Source: Lysinibacillus odysseyi 34hs-1 = NBRC 100172 (GTDB lineage: Bacteria > Bacillota > Bacilli > Bacillales_A > Planococcaceae). Taken from it: a stretch of DNA of 35,977 nt. The notes under the pieces were generated by a model. The model was not told the DNA's origin. It was given only the letters and a program-made list of their open reading frames with translations, and did not search any database. Position 1 is the first letter of the stretch; every line of letters begins with the position of its first letter. Positions 7,177-15,602 of the stretch are shown here, one piece after another. The stretch lies in NCBI RefSeq assembly GCF_001591965.1, contig NZ_BCVX01000019.1:1-35977 (forward strand). The letters run 5' to 3'. The position numbers were made by a program, and so were the translations under genes.

Positions 7177-8445
7177 TTGAAAAAATTTAAAATTAGTTTA
7201 GCCAGCCAAATCTTAATCGGTCTTGTATTAGGTATTGTTGTAGGTGCTATTTTCTATGGTAATGAAAATGTTCAAACTTACCTACAGCCTATCGGGGATA
7301 TCTTCCTTCATCTAATCAAAATGATTGTCGTACCGATTATTATTTCAACTTTAATTGTTGGTGTTGCCGGAACAGGTGATATGAAACAACTAGGTCGACT
7401 TGGCGGTAAAACACTTATTTATTTCGAAGTCATTACAACAGTAGCGATTATTGTTGGTTTATTTGCAGGTAACTTCTTCCAGCCAGGTGCTGGTATCGAC
7501 ATGAGTGAATTGACTAAGACAGACATTTCAAGCTATGTAGAGACAAGTGAAGCACAGGAAGACCAAGGGCCATTCCATATTTTAGTTGATATCGTCCCAA
7601 CGAATATCGTGAATGCGATGGCTGAAGGGGACATGTTGGCAATTATCTTCTTCTCTGTATTGTTCGGTCTGGGTGTGGCAGCAATCGGAGAAAAAGGAAA
7701 ACCAGTTCTAGCCTTCTTCCAAGGTGTGGCAGATGCTATGTTCTGGGTAACAAACCTTGTAATGAAATTTGCTCCATTTGGGGTATTTGCATTAATTGGT
7801 GTAACCGTTTCCAAATTTGGCTTATCTTCTCTAATACCGCTTGGGAAACTGGCAATCCTCGTATATGCAGCTATGATTTTCTTCGTGGTTGTTGTATTAG
7901 GCATCACAGCAAGAATTTTCGGCATCAATATTTTCAATCTAATCAGAATGATCAAGGACGAGCTATTACTTGCGTACTCTACTTCATCATCAGAGACAGT
8001 ATTACCTCGTATTATGCAAAAAACAGAAAAAATGGGTGCACCAAAGGATATCGTATCTTTCGTTATTCCAACAGGTTACTCTTTTAATTTAGACGGTTCT
8101 ACTTTATATCAAGCAATCGCAGCACTTTTCATTGCCCAAATGTATGGCATTGACCTTTCCATTATGGAGCAAATCACATTAATGCTTGTATTAATGGTTA
8201 CTTCAAAAGGGATTGCCGGCGTTCCGGGGGTATCCTTTGTCGTATTACTTGCAACTTTAGGTACTGTAGGAATTCCACTGGAAGGCTTGGCCTTTATTGC
8301 AGGGATTGACCGTATTCTAGATATGGCCCGTACAGCAGTTAACGTTGTAGGTAACACATTGGCAACTCTTATCATGGCGAAGTGGGAAAAACGCTTTAAT
8401 GAAGAACAATTCGCAGCTTATCAGAAAGAGCATTTAAAAGCTTAA
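7177..8445 (+). CDS. Glutamate/aspartate-type DAACS symporter
   Basis: This cation-coupled uptake protein of the dicarboxylate/amino acid:cation symporter family has 422 residues and a hydrophobic pattern compatible with eight helices plus two re-entrant hairpins. Family marks are the serine-rich hairpin TSSSETVLPRIMQKTEKMG, the helix 7 motif NLDGSTLYQ, hairpin 2 SKGIAGVPGVSFVVL, and helix 8 DRILDMARTAVNV. The Arg of DMARTAVN (about residue 385) aligns with the Arg that reads the acidic side chain in glutamate/aspartate members, so an acidic amino acid is the likely substrate; a C4-dicarboxylate remains possible. The start is TTG (7177-7179) after AGGGGGA. It lies 80 bp behind glnL and is followed by a terminator. 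Confidence 0.88.
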   Translation: MKKFKISLASQILIGLVLGIVVGAIFYGNENVQTYLQPIGDIFLHLIKMIVVPIIISTLIVGVAGTGDMKQLGRLGGKTLIYFEVITTVAIIVGLFAGNFFQPGAGIDMSELTKTDISSYVETSEAQEDQGPFHILVDIVPTNIVNAMAEGDMLAIIFFSVLFGLGVAAIGEKGKPVLAFFQGVADAMFWVTNLVMKFAPFGVFALIGVTVSKFGLSSLIPLGKLAILVYAAMIFFVVVVLGITARIFGINIFNLIRMIKDELLLAYSTSSSETVLPRIMQKTEKMGAPKDIVSFVIPTGYSFNLDGSTLYQAIAALFIAQMYGIDLSIMEQITLMLVLMVTSKGIAGVPGVSFVVLLATLGTVGIPLEGLAFIAGIDRILDMARTAVNVVGNTLATLIMAKWEKRFNEEQFAAYQKEHLKA

Positions 8446-8483
8446 TAATAAGTGCTTATGAAAAGCAAAATAAGGAAATCATC

Positions 8484-8524
8484 AAAAATTCCCTAGGAAA
8501 TAAATCTCCTAGGGAATTTTTTTA
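8484..8524. terminator. Bidirectional terminator between symporter and CoA ligase
   Basis: AAAAATTCCCTAGGA (8484-8498) pairs perfectly with TCCTAGGGAATTTTT (8507-8521) around an 8-nt loop. The T run on the plus strand is strong and the A run gives T on the minus strand, so it can serve both convergent units. Confidence 0.88.
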
Positions 8525-8597
8525 TGCGTAAGAAATCATACGAAATATTTATATATCCTCTGCCCTCTAACTGATTTTCTTTTTTCGTATATGGATT

Positions 8598-10265
8598 TTA
8601 CACTTCAGAAACTGTCCGCTCCTCTTCCTGAAGCTGGCGCCATAAAATCTTTCCACTGCTTGTCATCGGGAAGGAAGTTCGAAACTCGACAATTCTAGGA
8701 TATTTATAGGCTGCCATTTGCTCCTTTGCCCATTCGATAATCTCCTGCTCCGTCACCGTACCTTTAGCGCTGTCCTGTAAAATAATAAACGCCTTCACAT
8801 TTTCTCCACGTACAGGATCTGGCACGCCGATTACACATGCCTGCTGAATAGCAGGATGTTTATAAAGAATTGTCTCGATCTCTGTCGGCCATACTTTATA
8901 TCCCGATGCATTAATCATCCGTTTTACACGATCCACGATAAAGAAATAGCCTTCCTCATCGACCTTTCCAATGTCGCCTGTACGGAAAAAGGTCTCTCCG
9001 TCAATTTCAACAAAGCAATCACGGTTGTCTTCATCCCTATTATAATATCCTTTAAACAGCTGTGGTCCTCTCAGTATAATCTCGCCTTCTTCCAATGGTG
9101 AAAGCTCCTTCAAAGTTACAGGTTCCACTACACGGGCATCCACACCAAACGAAGGGATGCCAAGACACTGCATTTTAGGGCGATCTGGTGGATTGAAGTG
9201 TGTCTGGGAAATAGTCTCTGACAGACCATATCCCTCTACATAACGGAGGCCCGTCAATTGCAGGAGTTTTTGTCCTACTGCTTCCGGCACTGCTGCTCCC
9301 CCGCCTCCGATGAGTCGCAATGAGGAAATATCATATTGCTCATACTTGGGATTTGCCAGAAAATCAATTAGCATCGTACTAATATTAATCCAGTGGGAAA
9401 TGCCGTGCTCTTGCATCATCAATCCGGCATTATCCCTGTCCCAGCGCGTCATAACGACCATTGCCGAGCCACCGTAGATTGGAGTATTCATACAATGAAT
9501 CATGCCCATCACATGAAAGAGCGGGAGTGCTGCTAGCGATACTGCGTTCGGTGTATACGTCGCCCAATGAAAGGCACCGATCGTATTCGCCTGAACTGAT
9601 TTATTCGTATGGATGCAGCCCTTCGGTAAGCTTGTCGTACCCGATGTATATGGCAATACGATAATATCGTCGCTCTCTCCTTTATAAACAGATGGTGTTA
9701 ATCCTTCTTCCATGATCCATTTCCATTCGTGGTCTGTTTTATATTCTTGAGCCGCTGTCTGTACTTCAGGCGGTAATTCTCCGATTATATAGTTTTCGTC
9801 TATATAATCATGATAGGCAGCTATAATAATATGCTCGAGGGTCGTCCGTTCTTTTAAAGGTTCTATCTTTTTATAAAGCTCTTGTCCTATCAGCGCATTT
9901 TGAATTTGGCCATCTTGTATATAAAAAGCAAGCTCTTCTGTTGTACACATTGGGTTTACCGGGACGACAATACCACGAATCCGCAAAATTGCATAATAGC
10001 TAATGATAAATTGTGGAGCATTCTGCATATACAGCAGAATTCTATCGCCTGCTTGCGCGCCAAGCTTATGCTCTAAATAGCCTGCTAGAGCATTTACCTC
10101 TGCCAGCAGTTCCTTATACGTAAAGCTTGCTCCATAATAATAAATGGCTTTTTTATTTGGATATTTTTTTGCTGTCATCTCTAGATTTTCATAGAGCGTT
10201 GTTTCCGGTACTGTAATGGTCATTGAAACTCGGTTTGGCCAAAATTGATAGTGAGCATTCCCCAT
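8598..10265 (-). CDS. Acyl-CoA synthetase (AMP-forming)
   Basis: This ATP-dependent ligase of 555 residues activates a carboxylic acid to its CoA thioester. ANL-superfamily marks are the P-loop PYTSGTTSLPKG (205-216), GYGLSET near residue 340, TGD before the hinge (RTGDIGKV), the A8 segment RVKRMINASGYKVWPTEIE, and the C-terminal catalytic Lys539 in MTSSGKILWR. The acid cannot be read from the sequence. As the last gene of the cluster with a kinase, an ACAD and an SDR, it would supply the CoA ester for the pathway, equivalent to LvaE in the Pseudomonas levulinate pathway. AGGGGTG precedes the ATG, and 33 bp separate it from the kinase gene. Confidence 0.9.
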   Translation of the reverse strand: MGNAHYQFWPNRVSMTITVPETTLYENLEMTAKKYPNKKAIYYYGASFTYKELLAEVNALAGYLEHKLGAQAGDRILLYMQNAPQFIISYYAILRIRGIVVPVNPMCTTEELAFYIQDGQIQNALIGQELYKKIEPLKERTTLEHIIIAAYHDYIDENYIIGELPPEVQTAAQEYKTDHEWKWIMEEGLTPSVYKGESDDIIVLPYTSGTTSLPKGCIHTNKSVQANTIGAFHWATYTPNAVSLAALPLFHVMGMIHCMNTPIYGGSAMVVMTRWDRDNAGLMMQEHGISHWINISTMLIDFLANPKYEQYDISSLRLIGGGGAAVPEAVGQKLLQLTGLRYVEGYGLSETISQTHFNPPDRPKMQCLGIPSFGVDARVVEPVTLKELSPLEEGEIILRGPQLFKGYYNRDEDNRDCFVEIDGETFFRTGDIGKVDEEGYFFIVDRVKRMINASGYKVWPTEIETILYKHPAIQQACVIGVPDPVRGENVKAFIILQDSAKGTVTEQEIIEWAKEQMAAYKYPRIVEFRTSFPMTSSGKILWRQLQEEERTVSEV

Positions 10266-10298
10266 TTTTTCACCCCTATGTTTTTACATCATGATCAG

Positions 10299-11354
10299 CT
10301 AGCCGTTTTTAGCTGTAAGCAATGAAAATTTAATCAGGTTGTGAACCAATATTTTAAATTGTGAAAAACGCGGATCCTTTGTTTGTCCCTTTTTATAACG
10401 GTAATAAATTTGCTGTCCGATCACTGCCAGCTTAAAATAGGCAAATGTTAAATAGAAATGAATGTCGGAAACATCCCGTCCACTTTTTTCAGCATAGCGG
10501 TAAACAAATTCTTCCCTTGTATAGAAGCCTTCTAATACAGTAACAGGCGGCTTTCCCAGCGCTGTCTTCAATAATGGTGGATCGTCCGGCTGGATCCAGT
10601 AACTAAGGGCGACACCGACATCAGCCAGCGGATCACCAACTGTTGTCATTTCCCAGTCAAACAGCCCTGTCACCTCTGCAAAGTCCCTAGAGAACATTGT
10701 ATTATTCAGCTTATAATCATAATGGATAATTGTGGCCTCACCGGAGGAAGGAAGATGTTCTCTCAGCCAGTTTTTTAGTTCCTCCACTTCCGGGATATCA
10801 TCTGTTTTTGCCTGTTCATAACGTCCAATCCAACCTTCCACCTGACGTTCCATAAAACCTTCTGGTTTACTCATCTGTGCAAGGGTCGTTTGTTTATAAT
10901 CGATGCTATGAAGTTCTACTAATGTATCAACCATTTTCTCGGAAATACAGCGCCCTATCTCTTTTGTATACGAAACAGCCGAAGGGAATTCTGTATCAAG
11001 GACAATTCCTTTTCTGCGCTCCATTAGAAAAAATGGAGCCCCGACAATGGAGTCATCATTCGAGAAAAGGTATGTCTTCGGGATAGCAGGAAAATAAGGC
11101 TGAAGAGAAGTAAGAATATTATACTCACGCTCCATATCATGCGCTTTCGGGGCAATCGGTCCTATCGGCGGACGACGGAGCACCGCTTCAAAATCCCCAT
11201 ATTTCAGCAAATAGGTTAGATTTGAATGACCCGAGCCAAACTGTTCAATTTCAAGTTCAGCATCCGGCAGCTCGGGCAGTTTTTCACGTAAAAAAGCAGA
11301 TAAAATGATAGGGTTTAGTTCCTCCCCTTTTCTTACTGCAATTGTATCTTTCAT
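10299..11354 (-). CDS. APH-fold kinase, LvaA/ACAD10-11 N-domain type
   Basis: This is a phosphotransferase of 351 residues related to aminoglycoside kinases but in catabolic context. It has a Gly-rich opening (EQFGSGHSNLTYLLKYGDFEAVLRRPP), the Brenner-type catalytic loop with His211, Asp213 and Asn217/218 (IIHYDYKLNN), and the metal-binding Asp233 (LFDWEMTTVGDPLADVG). In ACAD10/11 and in Pseudomonas LvaA, kinases of this type phosphorylate the 4-hydroxyl of a 4-hydroxyacyl-CoA. Co-location with an ACAD10/11-type dehydrogenase supports that role over drug resistance. An operator-like palindrome lies 25 bp upstream of the ATG, overlapping the end of the tetR gene. Confidence 0.82.
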   Translation of the reverse strand: MKDTIAVRKGEELNPIILSAFLREKLPELPDAELEIEQFGSGHSNLTYLLKYGDFEAVLRRPPIGPIAPKAHDMEREYNILTSLQPYFPAIPKTYLFSNDDSIVGAPFFLMERRKGIVLDTEFPSAVSYTKEIGRCISEKMVDTLVELHSIDYKQTTLAQMSKPEGFMERQVEGWIGRYEQAKTDDIPEVEELKNWLREHLPSSGEATIIHYDYKLNNTMFSRDFAEVTGLFDWEMTTVGDPLADVGVALSYWIQPDDPPLLKTALGKPPVTVLEGFYTREEFVYRYAEKSGRDVSDIHFYLTFAYFKLAVIGQQIYYRYKKGQTKDPRFSQFKILVHNLIKFSLLTAKNG

Positions 11355-11378
11355 AATTCTTCCACCCCTTTGCTTTTT

Positions 11379-11396
11379 ATACTCACTAGTTAGTAT
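11379..11396. promoter_or_regulatory. Palindromic TetR-type operator, site 1
   Basis: ATACTCACTAGTTAGTAT is an 18-bp inverted repeat with one mismatched pair. It lies between the tetR stop (which it overlaps) and the kinase ATG. Fifteen of 18 positions match the palindrome in front of the acyl-CoA dehydrogenase gene. Confidence 0.68.
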
Positions 11397-11961
11397 CAGC
11401 TGCAGCTGAAATACCGTTTAATATCATGTCCACGTAAATATTAGTCAGCTCCTTTGGTGGTACTTTCCCCTCCGGTTGATACCATTGATAGCTCCAGTTT
11501 GTCATCCCTAAAATGGCAAATGACAGCATCTCTATTTGAAGCCCTTTTCGGAACTCCCCTTGCCCCATTCCTTGTAACAAAATATGCTCAAGATTTCTGC
11601 GGAATGTATCCCTCTTTTGTCTTATCTCGTCTGCATGGGTTTCTTCTAAATGACGCATTTCCCGGAAAAATACTCTCCCGGCTGATCCCTGTGCTTCAAT
11701 GTCAGTAATTAAGAGATAGACAATGTCGTACAGCTTTTGCCGGAATGCCCCAGGCTGTGCCATAATAGCAGTTTGCCGTTTTAGCAGATCCTCGATATAC
11801 TCCGAATGGATATCCATCAACAGCTGCTCCTTACTGGAGAAATAATAATAAAAAGTACCCTTCGTGACGTTTAACGCATCTACAATATCCTGAATAGACG
11901 TACTGCCAAAGCCTTTTCGTTCAAATAATAGAATGCTTTCTTGTATGATTTTTTGCTTCAT
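11386..11961 (-). CDS. TetR/AcrR family transcriptional regulator
   Basis: The 191-residue protein has an N-terminal TetR DNA-binding domain (residues 1-50), with the helix-turn-helix in SIQDIVDALNVTKGTFYYYFSSKEQLL, and a helical ligand domain ending in an NWSYQWYQPEGKVPPKELTNIYVDMILNGI segment seen in regulators of acyl-CoA metabolism. Its place inside the catabolic cluster, with two near-identical palindromes before neighbouring genes, suggests it represses the cluster until an acyl-CoA intermediate binds. The ligand is not known. AGGAGG lies 6 nt before the ATG. I found no full copy of the palindrome in its own upstream region. Confidence 0.9.
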   Translation of the reverse strand: MKQKIIQESILLFERKGFGSTSIQDIVDALNVTKGTFYYYFSSKEQLLMDIHSEYIEDLLKRQTAIMAQPGAFRQKLYDIVYLLITDIEAQGSAGRVFFREMRHLEETHADEIRQKRDTFRRNLEHILLQGMGQGEFRKGLQIEMLSFAILGMTNWSYQWYQPEGKVPPKELTNIYVDMILNGISAAADTN

Positions 11962-12052
11962 ATTTGCCTCCTGTATAATAAAACTTTTTCTCTACTAGTA
12001 TGGCAAAAGCGATTCTATTTGAACACCGCCATATAGGAACTTTTTGCTGCGG

Positions 12053-12829
12053 CTATAGGGCACTTGCTCCACCGTCTACTGTTAAAATATCACCCGACAC
12101 ATAATCAGAAGCTTTGGAAGCAAGAAATACCGCTGCCCCCTTTAAGTCTCCCTCATTCCCGAGTCTTTTTAGAGGAGTCGCTGCTATAATATTTTCCCTG
12201 CCCATCTCGATTAATTGATTTGACATCTTTGTCGGGAAAAAGCCAGGTGCAATTGCATTGACATTAATATTATAGCGGCCCCATTTTACGGCTAGGTCCT
12301 TCGTAAATGTCATGACGGCTCCTTTGCTCGTGTTGTAGCCAATCGTCTGCATAAACTCCGGTGTACCGCCAAACCCTGCAATCGATGCTATATTAATAAT
12401 TTTTCCTACCTTCTTTTCTATCATCACCTTGCCGACTTTCTGGCTCATCAAAAATGTACCCGTTACATTAATATTCATTACCTTATCCCAGGCTTCTTTT
12501 GGCATTTTCTCTACAGGCGCTCCCCATGAAGCACCACTGTTGTTTACTAATATATCAACCGTACCGAATGTCTCTACTGTCTTTTTCACTAAGTTTTGTA
12601 CATCTTCTATATTGGTTACATCACAGGCAACGGCAAGTGTCTTCACATCAAATGTATGTTCCAGCTCCAAGCCGACTGCCTTACAGGCTTCTACATTACG
12701 GGAACAGAGAACGAGATTAGCAATACCAGCTTCTGCAAATCCTTGTGCGATTTGAGCGCCAAGGCCCCGCCCTCCGCCTGTAATGATAGCCGTTTTTCCT
12801 GTCAATTTAAATAAATCAAGAACGCCCAT
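12053..12829 (-). CDS. Short-chain dehydrogenase/reductase
   Basis: This NAD(P)-dependent oxidoreductase of the classical SDR family has 258 residues. The nucleotide motif TGGGRGLG is at 17-24, NNSG at about 96-99, and the catalytic set is Asn121, Ser149, Tyr165 and Lys169 (YNTSK). The C-terminus [15 protein letters not shown] is typical. An acidic or basic cofactor discriminator is not clear; CSRN after the second strand hints at NADPH. The start overlaps the end of the acyl-CoA dehydrogenase gene by 14 bp, so the two are translationally linked. In this cluster it could interconvert a 4-oxoacyl-CoA and 4-hydroxyacyl-CoA, like LvaD, or oxidise the 3-hydroxyacyl product. Confidence 0.88.
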   Translation of the reverse strand: MGVLDLFKLTGKTAIITGGGRGLGAQIAQGFAEAGIANLVLCSRNVEACKAVGLELEHTFDVKTLAVACDVTNIEDVQNLVKKTVETFGTVDILVNNSGASWGAPVEKMPKEAWDKVMNINVTGTFLMSQKVGKVMIEKKVGKIINIASIAGFGGTPEFMQTIGYNTSKGAVMTFTKDLAVKWGRYNINVNAIAPGFFPTKMSNQLIEMGRENIIAATPLKRLGNEGDLKGAAVFLASKASDYVSGDILTVDGGASAL

Positions 12830-14051
12830 GTACCAGCACCCCTTCGCTATACTTTTTTAATTCCAATTTCGCAATTTGTGCCCGGTGCACTTCATCAGGA
12901 CCATCCGCAATCCGCAGTGTCCGTGCCTGTGCCCACATAAAGGCAAGAGGTGTATCATCACTAACGCCTGCTCCACCGAATGCCTGAATTGCCCTATCAA
13001 GTACATTTAAGGCCATCTGTGGTGCAACTGCCTTGATCATTGCAATCTCCTGTTTTGCCTCTTTATTGCCGACTGTATCCATCATATAGGCAGCCTTTAA
13101 TGTCAAAAGACGGGCCTGTTCAATTTCAATTCGCGACTGGGCAATCCACTCCTGAATTACTCCCTGTTGTGATAATTTTTTACCAAATGCCTGCCGCTGT
13201 TGCACCCGTCTGCACATTTCATCAACGGCACGCTCTGCTGAACCAATCAGACGCATACAGTGATGGATACGTCCGGGTCCTAATCGTCCCTGAGCAATGG
13301 CAAAACCTTTTCCTTCTCCCCATAAAATATTGGAAACAGGTACCCGCACATTTGTGTACGTAATTTCCATATGACCATGTGGAGCATGATCATATCCAAA
13401 CACAGGAAGATGCCGTTCAATTTTCAGGCCAGGAGTATCCATTGGCACTAAAATCATCGATTGCTGCTCATGCTTTGGTGCTTCAGGATTGGTCTTCCCC
13501 ATCACAATGGAAATTTTACAGCGAGGATCCCCCGCACCGGATGACCACCATTTTCGTCCATTAATGACATATTCATCTCCATCACGGACGATGCTTGCTT
13601 CAATATTTGTTGCGTCACTTGAAGCTACCTCCGGCTCTGTCATAGAGAAGCAAGAGCGGATATCCCCTGCTAAAAGAGGCTTTAACCACTTTTCCTTTTG
13701 TTCTTCTGTTCCGTAACGAACAAGCACTTCCATATTGCCTGTATCAGGGGCAGCACAATTGAATATTTCCGGTGCAATATGAGAGCGGCCCATAATTTCA
13801 CAAAGGGGGGCATATTCAAGGTTCGTCAATCCAGCCCCGTACTCACTTTCCGGCAAGAATAAATTCCATAACCCCTTTTCCTTCGCTTTTTCCTTTAATT
13901 CTTCCATGATCGTAGGTATTGTTTCCCATCGGTTTCCCTGACTGTTCACATAATCTTCATATAGATGCTCATTTGGATAAATGTAATCCTCCATAAATTG
14001 CGTCAGCTCTTGTTGCAGGCGATTCACTTTTTCGGAATATGAAAAATTCAT
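12816..14051 (-). CDS. Acyl-CoA dehydrogenase, ACAD10/11 type
   Basis: This flavoprotein of 411 residues has the ACAD signature [20 protein letters not shown], the segment [15 protein letters not shown], and the C-terminal [20 protein letters not shown]. Where medium-chain dehydrogenases carry the catalytic Glu in IYEGT, this protein has [10 protein letters not shown], placing Asp383 at that position. That is the ACAD10/11 (and LvaC-like) pattern, where the enzyme removes phosphate from a 4-phosphoacyl-CoA and rehydrates it instead of making a plain enoyl-CoA. I chose the ATG at 14049-14051, preceded by GGGGAGGAAGAA; the in-frame ATG 24 bp upstream lies inside the operator. It is the first gene of the cluster. 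Confidence 0.9.
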   Translation of the reverse strand: MNFSYSEKVNRLQQELTQFMEDYIYPNEHLYEDYVNSQGNRWETIPTIMEELKEKAKEKGLWNLFLPESEYGAGLTNLEYAPLCEIMGRSHIAPEIFNCAAPDTGNMEVLVRYGTEEQKEKWLKPLLAGDIRSCFSMTEPEVASSDATNIEASIVRDGDEYVINGRKWWSSGAGDPRCKISIVMGKTNPEAPKHEQQSMILVPMDTPGLKIERHLPVFGYDHAPHGHMEITYTNVRVPVSNILWGEGKGFAIAQGRLGPGRIHHCMRLIGSAERAVDEMCRRVQQRQAFGKKLSQQGVIQEWIAQSRIEIEQARLLTLKAAYMMDTVGNKEAKQEIAMIKAVAPQMALNVLDRAIQAFGGAGVSDDTPLAFMWAQARTLRIADGPDEVHRAQIAKLELKKYSEGVLVHGRS

Positions 14052-14071
14052 TTCTTCCTCCCCTTCCCAAT

Positions 14072-14093
14072 ACATACTAACCAGTTGGTATGT
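14072..14093. promoter_or_regulatory. Palindromic TetR-type operator, site 2
   Basis: The core CATACTAACCAGTTGGTATG (14073-14092) is an imperfect inverted repeat with two mismatched pairs and an outer A/T pair that also matches. It lies 21 bp before the acyl-CoA dehydrogenase ATG and shares 15 of 18 positions with the site before the kinase gene. Confidence 0.72.
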
Positions 14094-14218
14094 AAGAGTG
14101 ATTTAACTGTAATTATAAAAACACTTTCTCCTTTATGCAAATATATTCTAAAATAATTACATATTATACTTATAAAAGAGAAAAGCCCCTTACATAATGA
14201 TCCGAAAGAAGTCCTGCC

Positions 14219-14234
14219 TTTTCACAGGTGAAAA
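14219..14234. repeat. Perfect 16-bp inverted repeat in the 14094-14337 gap
   Basis: TTTTCACAGGTGAAAA has 7-bp arms around a 2-nt centre. The 244-bp gap between the ACAD operon and the rraA-like gene contains no gene that I can see. The palindrome could be a protein-binding site, but no partner is evident. Confidence 0.3.
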
Positions 14235-14296
14235 ATGTTTAGCTATTTTTAAATGATGCAGGTTTTTGAAATAAATAAAGGTTGCTTTAGAAACTA

Positions 14297-14331
14297 AAAA
14301 AGCCCTGCAGATAAAATGCCCGCAAGACTTC
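14297..14331 (-). terminator. Terminator of the rraA-like gene
   Basis: On the minus strand, AAGTCTTGC and GCAGGGCTT form a 9-bp stem with two G-U pairs, followed by TTTTT. It lies 7 bp past the stop codon and separates this gene from the ACAD operon. Confidence 0.65.
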
Positions 14332-14337
14332 TTTCTA

Positions 14338-14961
14338 TTATTTCACCACTTTCGCCAAGTAGGCACGGATAGATACCTCTCCATTTGTTAAAGCTTCCCG
14401 TTCACGGGCTTCATCTTTTGCTACTTTTGCCTCTGCTCCTTCGGCGATTCGTTCGGCGTCGGCAGCTGGTACAACAACTACCCCGTCAATATCTCCGACA
14501 ATAATATCACCCGATTGGACGACAACATCTCCTACAGAAATCGGTATACCTACAACACCTCCACCATTTTTATTACCTGCTGCTACTGTTGTTCCAAGGG
14601 AAAAGACAGGAAAACCAATAGCACGAGCTGCAGCTAAATCACGAATGACACCATCTACCACAAATCCCTGTACACCTACCCCTTGTGCAAGTTGCATAAC
14701 AAAATCACCGGCTACAGCACGATTTGTATTTCCCTTTGCATCTATGACTAAAATATCCCCTCTGTTTGCTTTACTGATTGCTTCTAATACTGCTCCATTT
14801 TCCCCATCCGGCAGCCGTACTGTTAGTGCTCTGCCGGCAATTTTGAAATGATCAGCAATTGGTCTTATATGCGCCGCCATATTCGTATGGCCGCCTGTCG
14901 CATCAGAAACAGCTGTCGTTGGCAAAGCCAAAAAACGTTCTTCGATTGTCCTATTTGTCAT
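14338..14961 (-). CDS. RraA-like aldolase/decarboxylase
   Basis: This 207-residue protein belongs to the RraA / 4-hydroxy-4-methyl-2-oxoglutarate aldolase superfamily. Conserved marks are AVSDATGG near the N-terminus, GDILVIDAKGNTNRAVAGDFVMQLAQ, and the metal/substrate segment with Asp103, Arg107 and Asp108 (VVDGVIRD). Bacillus-type members with this layout more likely act as divalent-metal pyruvate aldolases or oxaloacetate decarboxylases than as RNase E inhibitors, because RNase E is absent from most Bacillales. AGGGGATGAG precedes the ATG. It is a single gene with its own terminator, upstream of the TetR-controlled cluster; a functional link to that cluster is only a possibility. Confidence 0.82.
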   Translation of the reverse strand: MTNRTIEERFLALPTTAVSDATGGHTNMAAHIRPIADHFKIAGRALTVRLPDGENGAVLEAISKANRGDILVIDAKGNTNRAVAGDFVMQLAQGVGVQGFVVDGVIRDLAAARAIGFPVFSLGTTVAAGNKNGGGVVGIPISVGDVVVQSGDIIVGDIDGVVVVPAADAERIAEGAEAKVAKDEAREREALTNGEVSIRAYLAKVVK

Positions 14962-15123
14962 TTTCTCATCCCCTAGAAACTGTTTTTACAAATATAAAAA
15001 TATTTGCAATTATTAAAATAATAAATAGTTTCTCTTTCTACCACAATATTTTTCCGCTAATGACATGAATTCTGTTATAAAAAATACATTTTTGTGAATA
15101 GTTGAAGAAAGGGGGTCGAATAG

Positions 15124-15501
15124 ATGAACAATTTGATTCGCCAGGAAACAAATGAAAAAGGCGAAATAATCTACAGAATGGTAACATTTGATATAGAGGT
15201 AGTGGCTAAATCTACCGGTGGGCTTTCTCCTACTATTACTTACCTGCAAGGGGGGAAGGATATTACTGATGATATTCGGGCTTTACGCTTCCATTACGAA
15301 AACCCCGCTGATTTCATCGAAGACTACCCGGCTTTTCAGGCAATGCTTTATGAAAAGGAACAGCGGGCCATTAATGAATTGTATGAATCCATCAGTATAA
15401 AGCCAAGAAACTTATCCCCCGTCAAGCAGGTTCTATGGAGCTTCGGTGTCATGTTATTTATCGTAGTTCCATTTATTATTGTGGCACTTGTATTGAAATA
15501 A
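15124..15501 (+). CDS. Small tail-anchored protein of unknown function
   Basis: I do not recognise this 125-residue protein. About 95 soluble residues contain ETNEKGEIIYRMVTFDIEVV and YPAFQAMLYEKEQRAINELYESI. A single hydrophobic segment follows at about residues 105-123 (SFGVMLFIVVPFIIVALVLK), so it is probably anchored by its C-terminus with the bulk in the cytoplasm. GAAAGGGGGT lies 7 nt before the ATG, and a clean terminator follows 9 bp after the stop. It is a separate transcription unit from the MBOAT gene. Confidence 0.7.
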   Translation: MNNLIRQETNEKGEIIYRMVTFDIEVVAKSTGGLSPTITYLQGGKDITDDIRALRFHYENPADFIEDYPAFQAMLYEKEQRAINELYESISIKPRNLSPVKQVLWSFGVMLFIVVPFIIVALVLK

Positions 15502-15509
15502 TCATTCAG

Positions 15510-15545
15510 CTATGAGCTTAGTACAGCTCATAGTTTTTTTTTTAC
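15510..15545 (+). terminator. Terminator after the small anchored protein
   Basis: CTATGAGCT (15510-15518) and AGCTCATAG (15525-15533) form a perfect 9-bp stem with a 6-nt loop, followed by eleven T. Confidence 0.92.
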
Positions 15546-15602
15546 TAAGTGTTATAATAAGAACGTTCTACATTTCTACCGTAAAAGATAGGAGAGGTTT
15601 TC

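Noticed and set aside
10299-11354. Aminoglycoside resistance gene
   Set aside because: The APH-like fold alone would suggest this, but the operon with CoA ligase, ACAD and SDR genes and the LvaA/ACAD10-type motifs favour a catabolic kinase.
11962-12052. A possible third TetR operator before tetR (CATACTAGTAGAG on the minus strand)
   Set aside because: Only a half-site resembles the two full palindromes; the other arm does not match, so I did not list it.
15013-15249. A 78-residue minus-strand frame overlapping the small anchored protein gene
   Set aside because: It has no ribosome binding site, an irregular composition, and covers the start of a better supported plus-strand gene.
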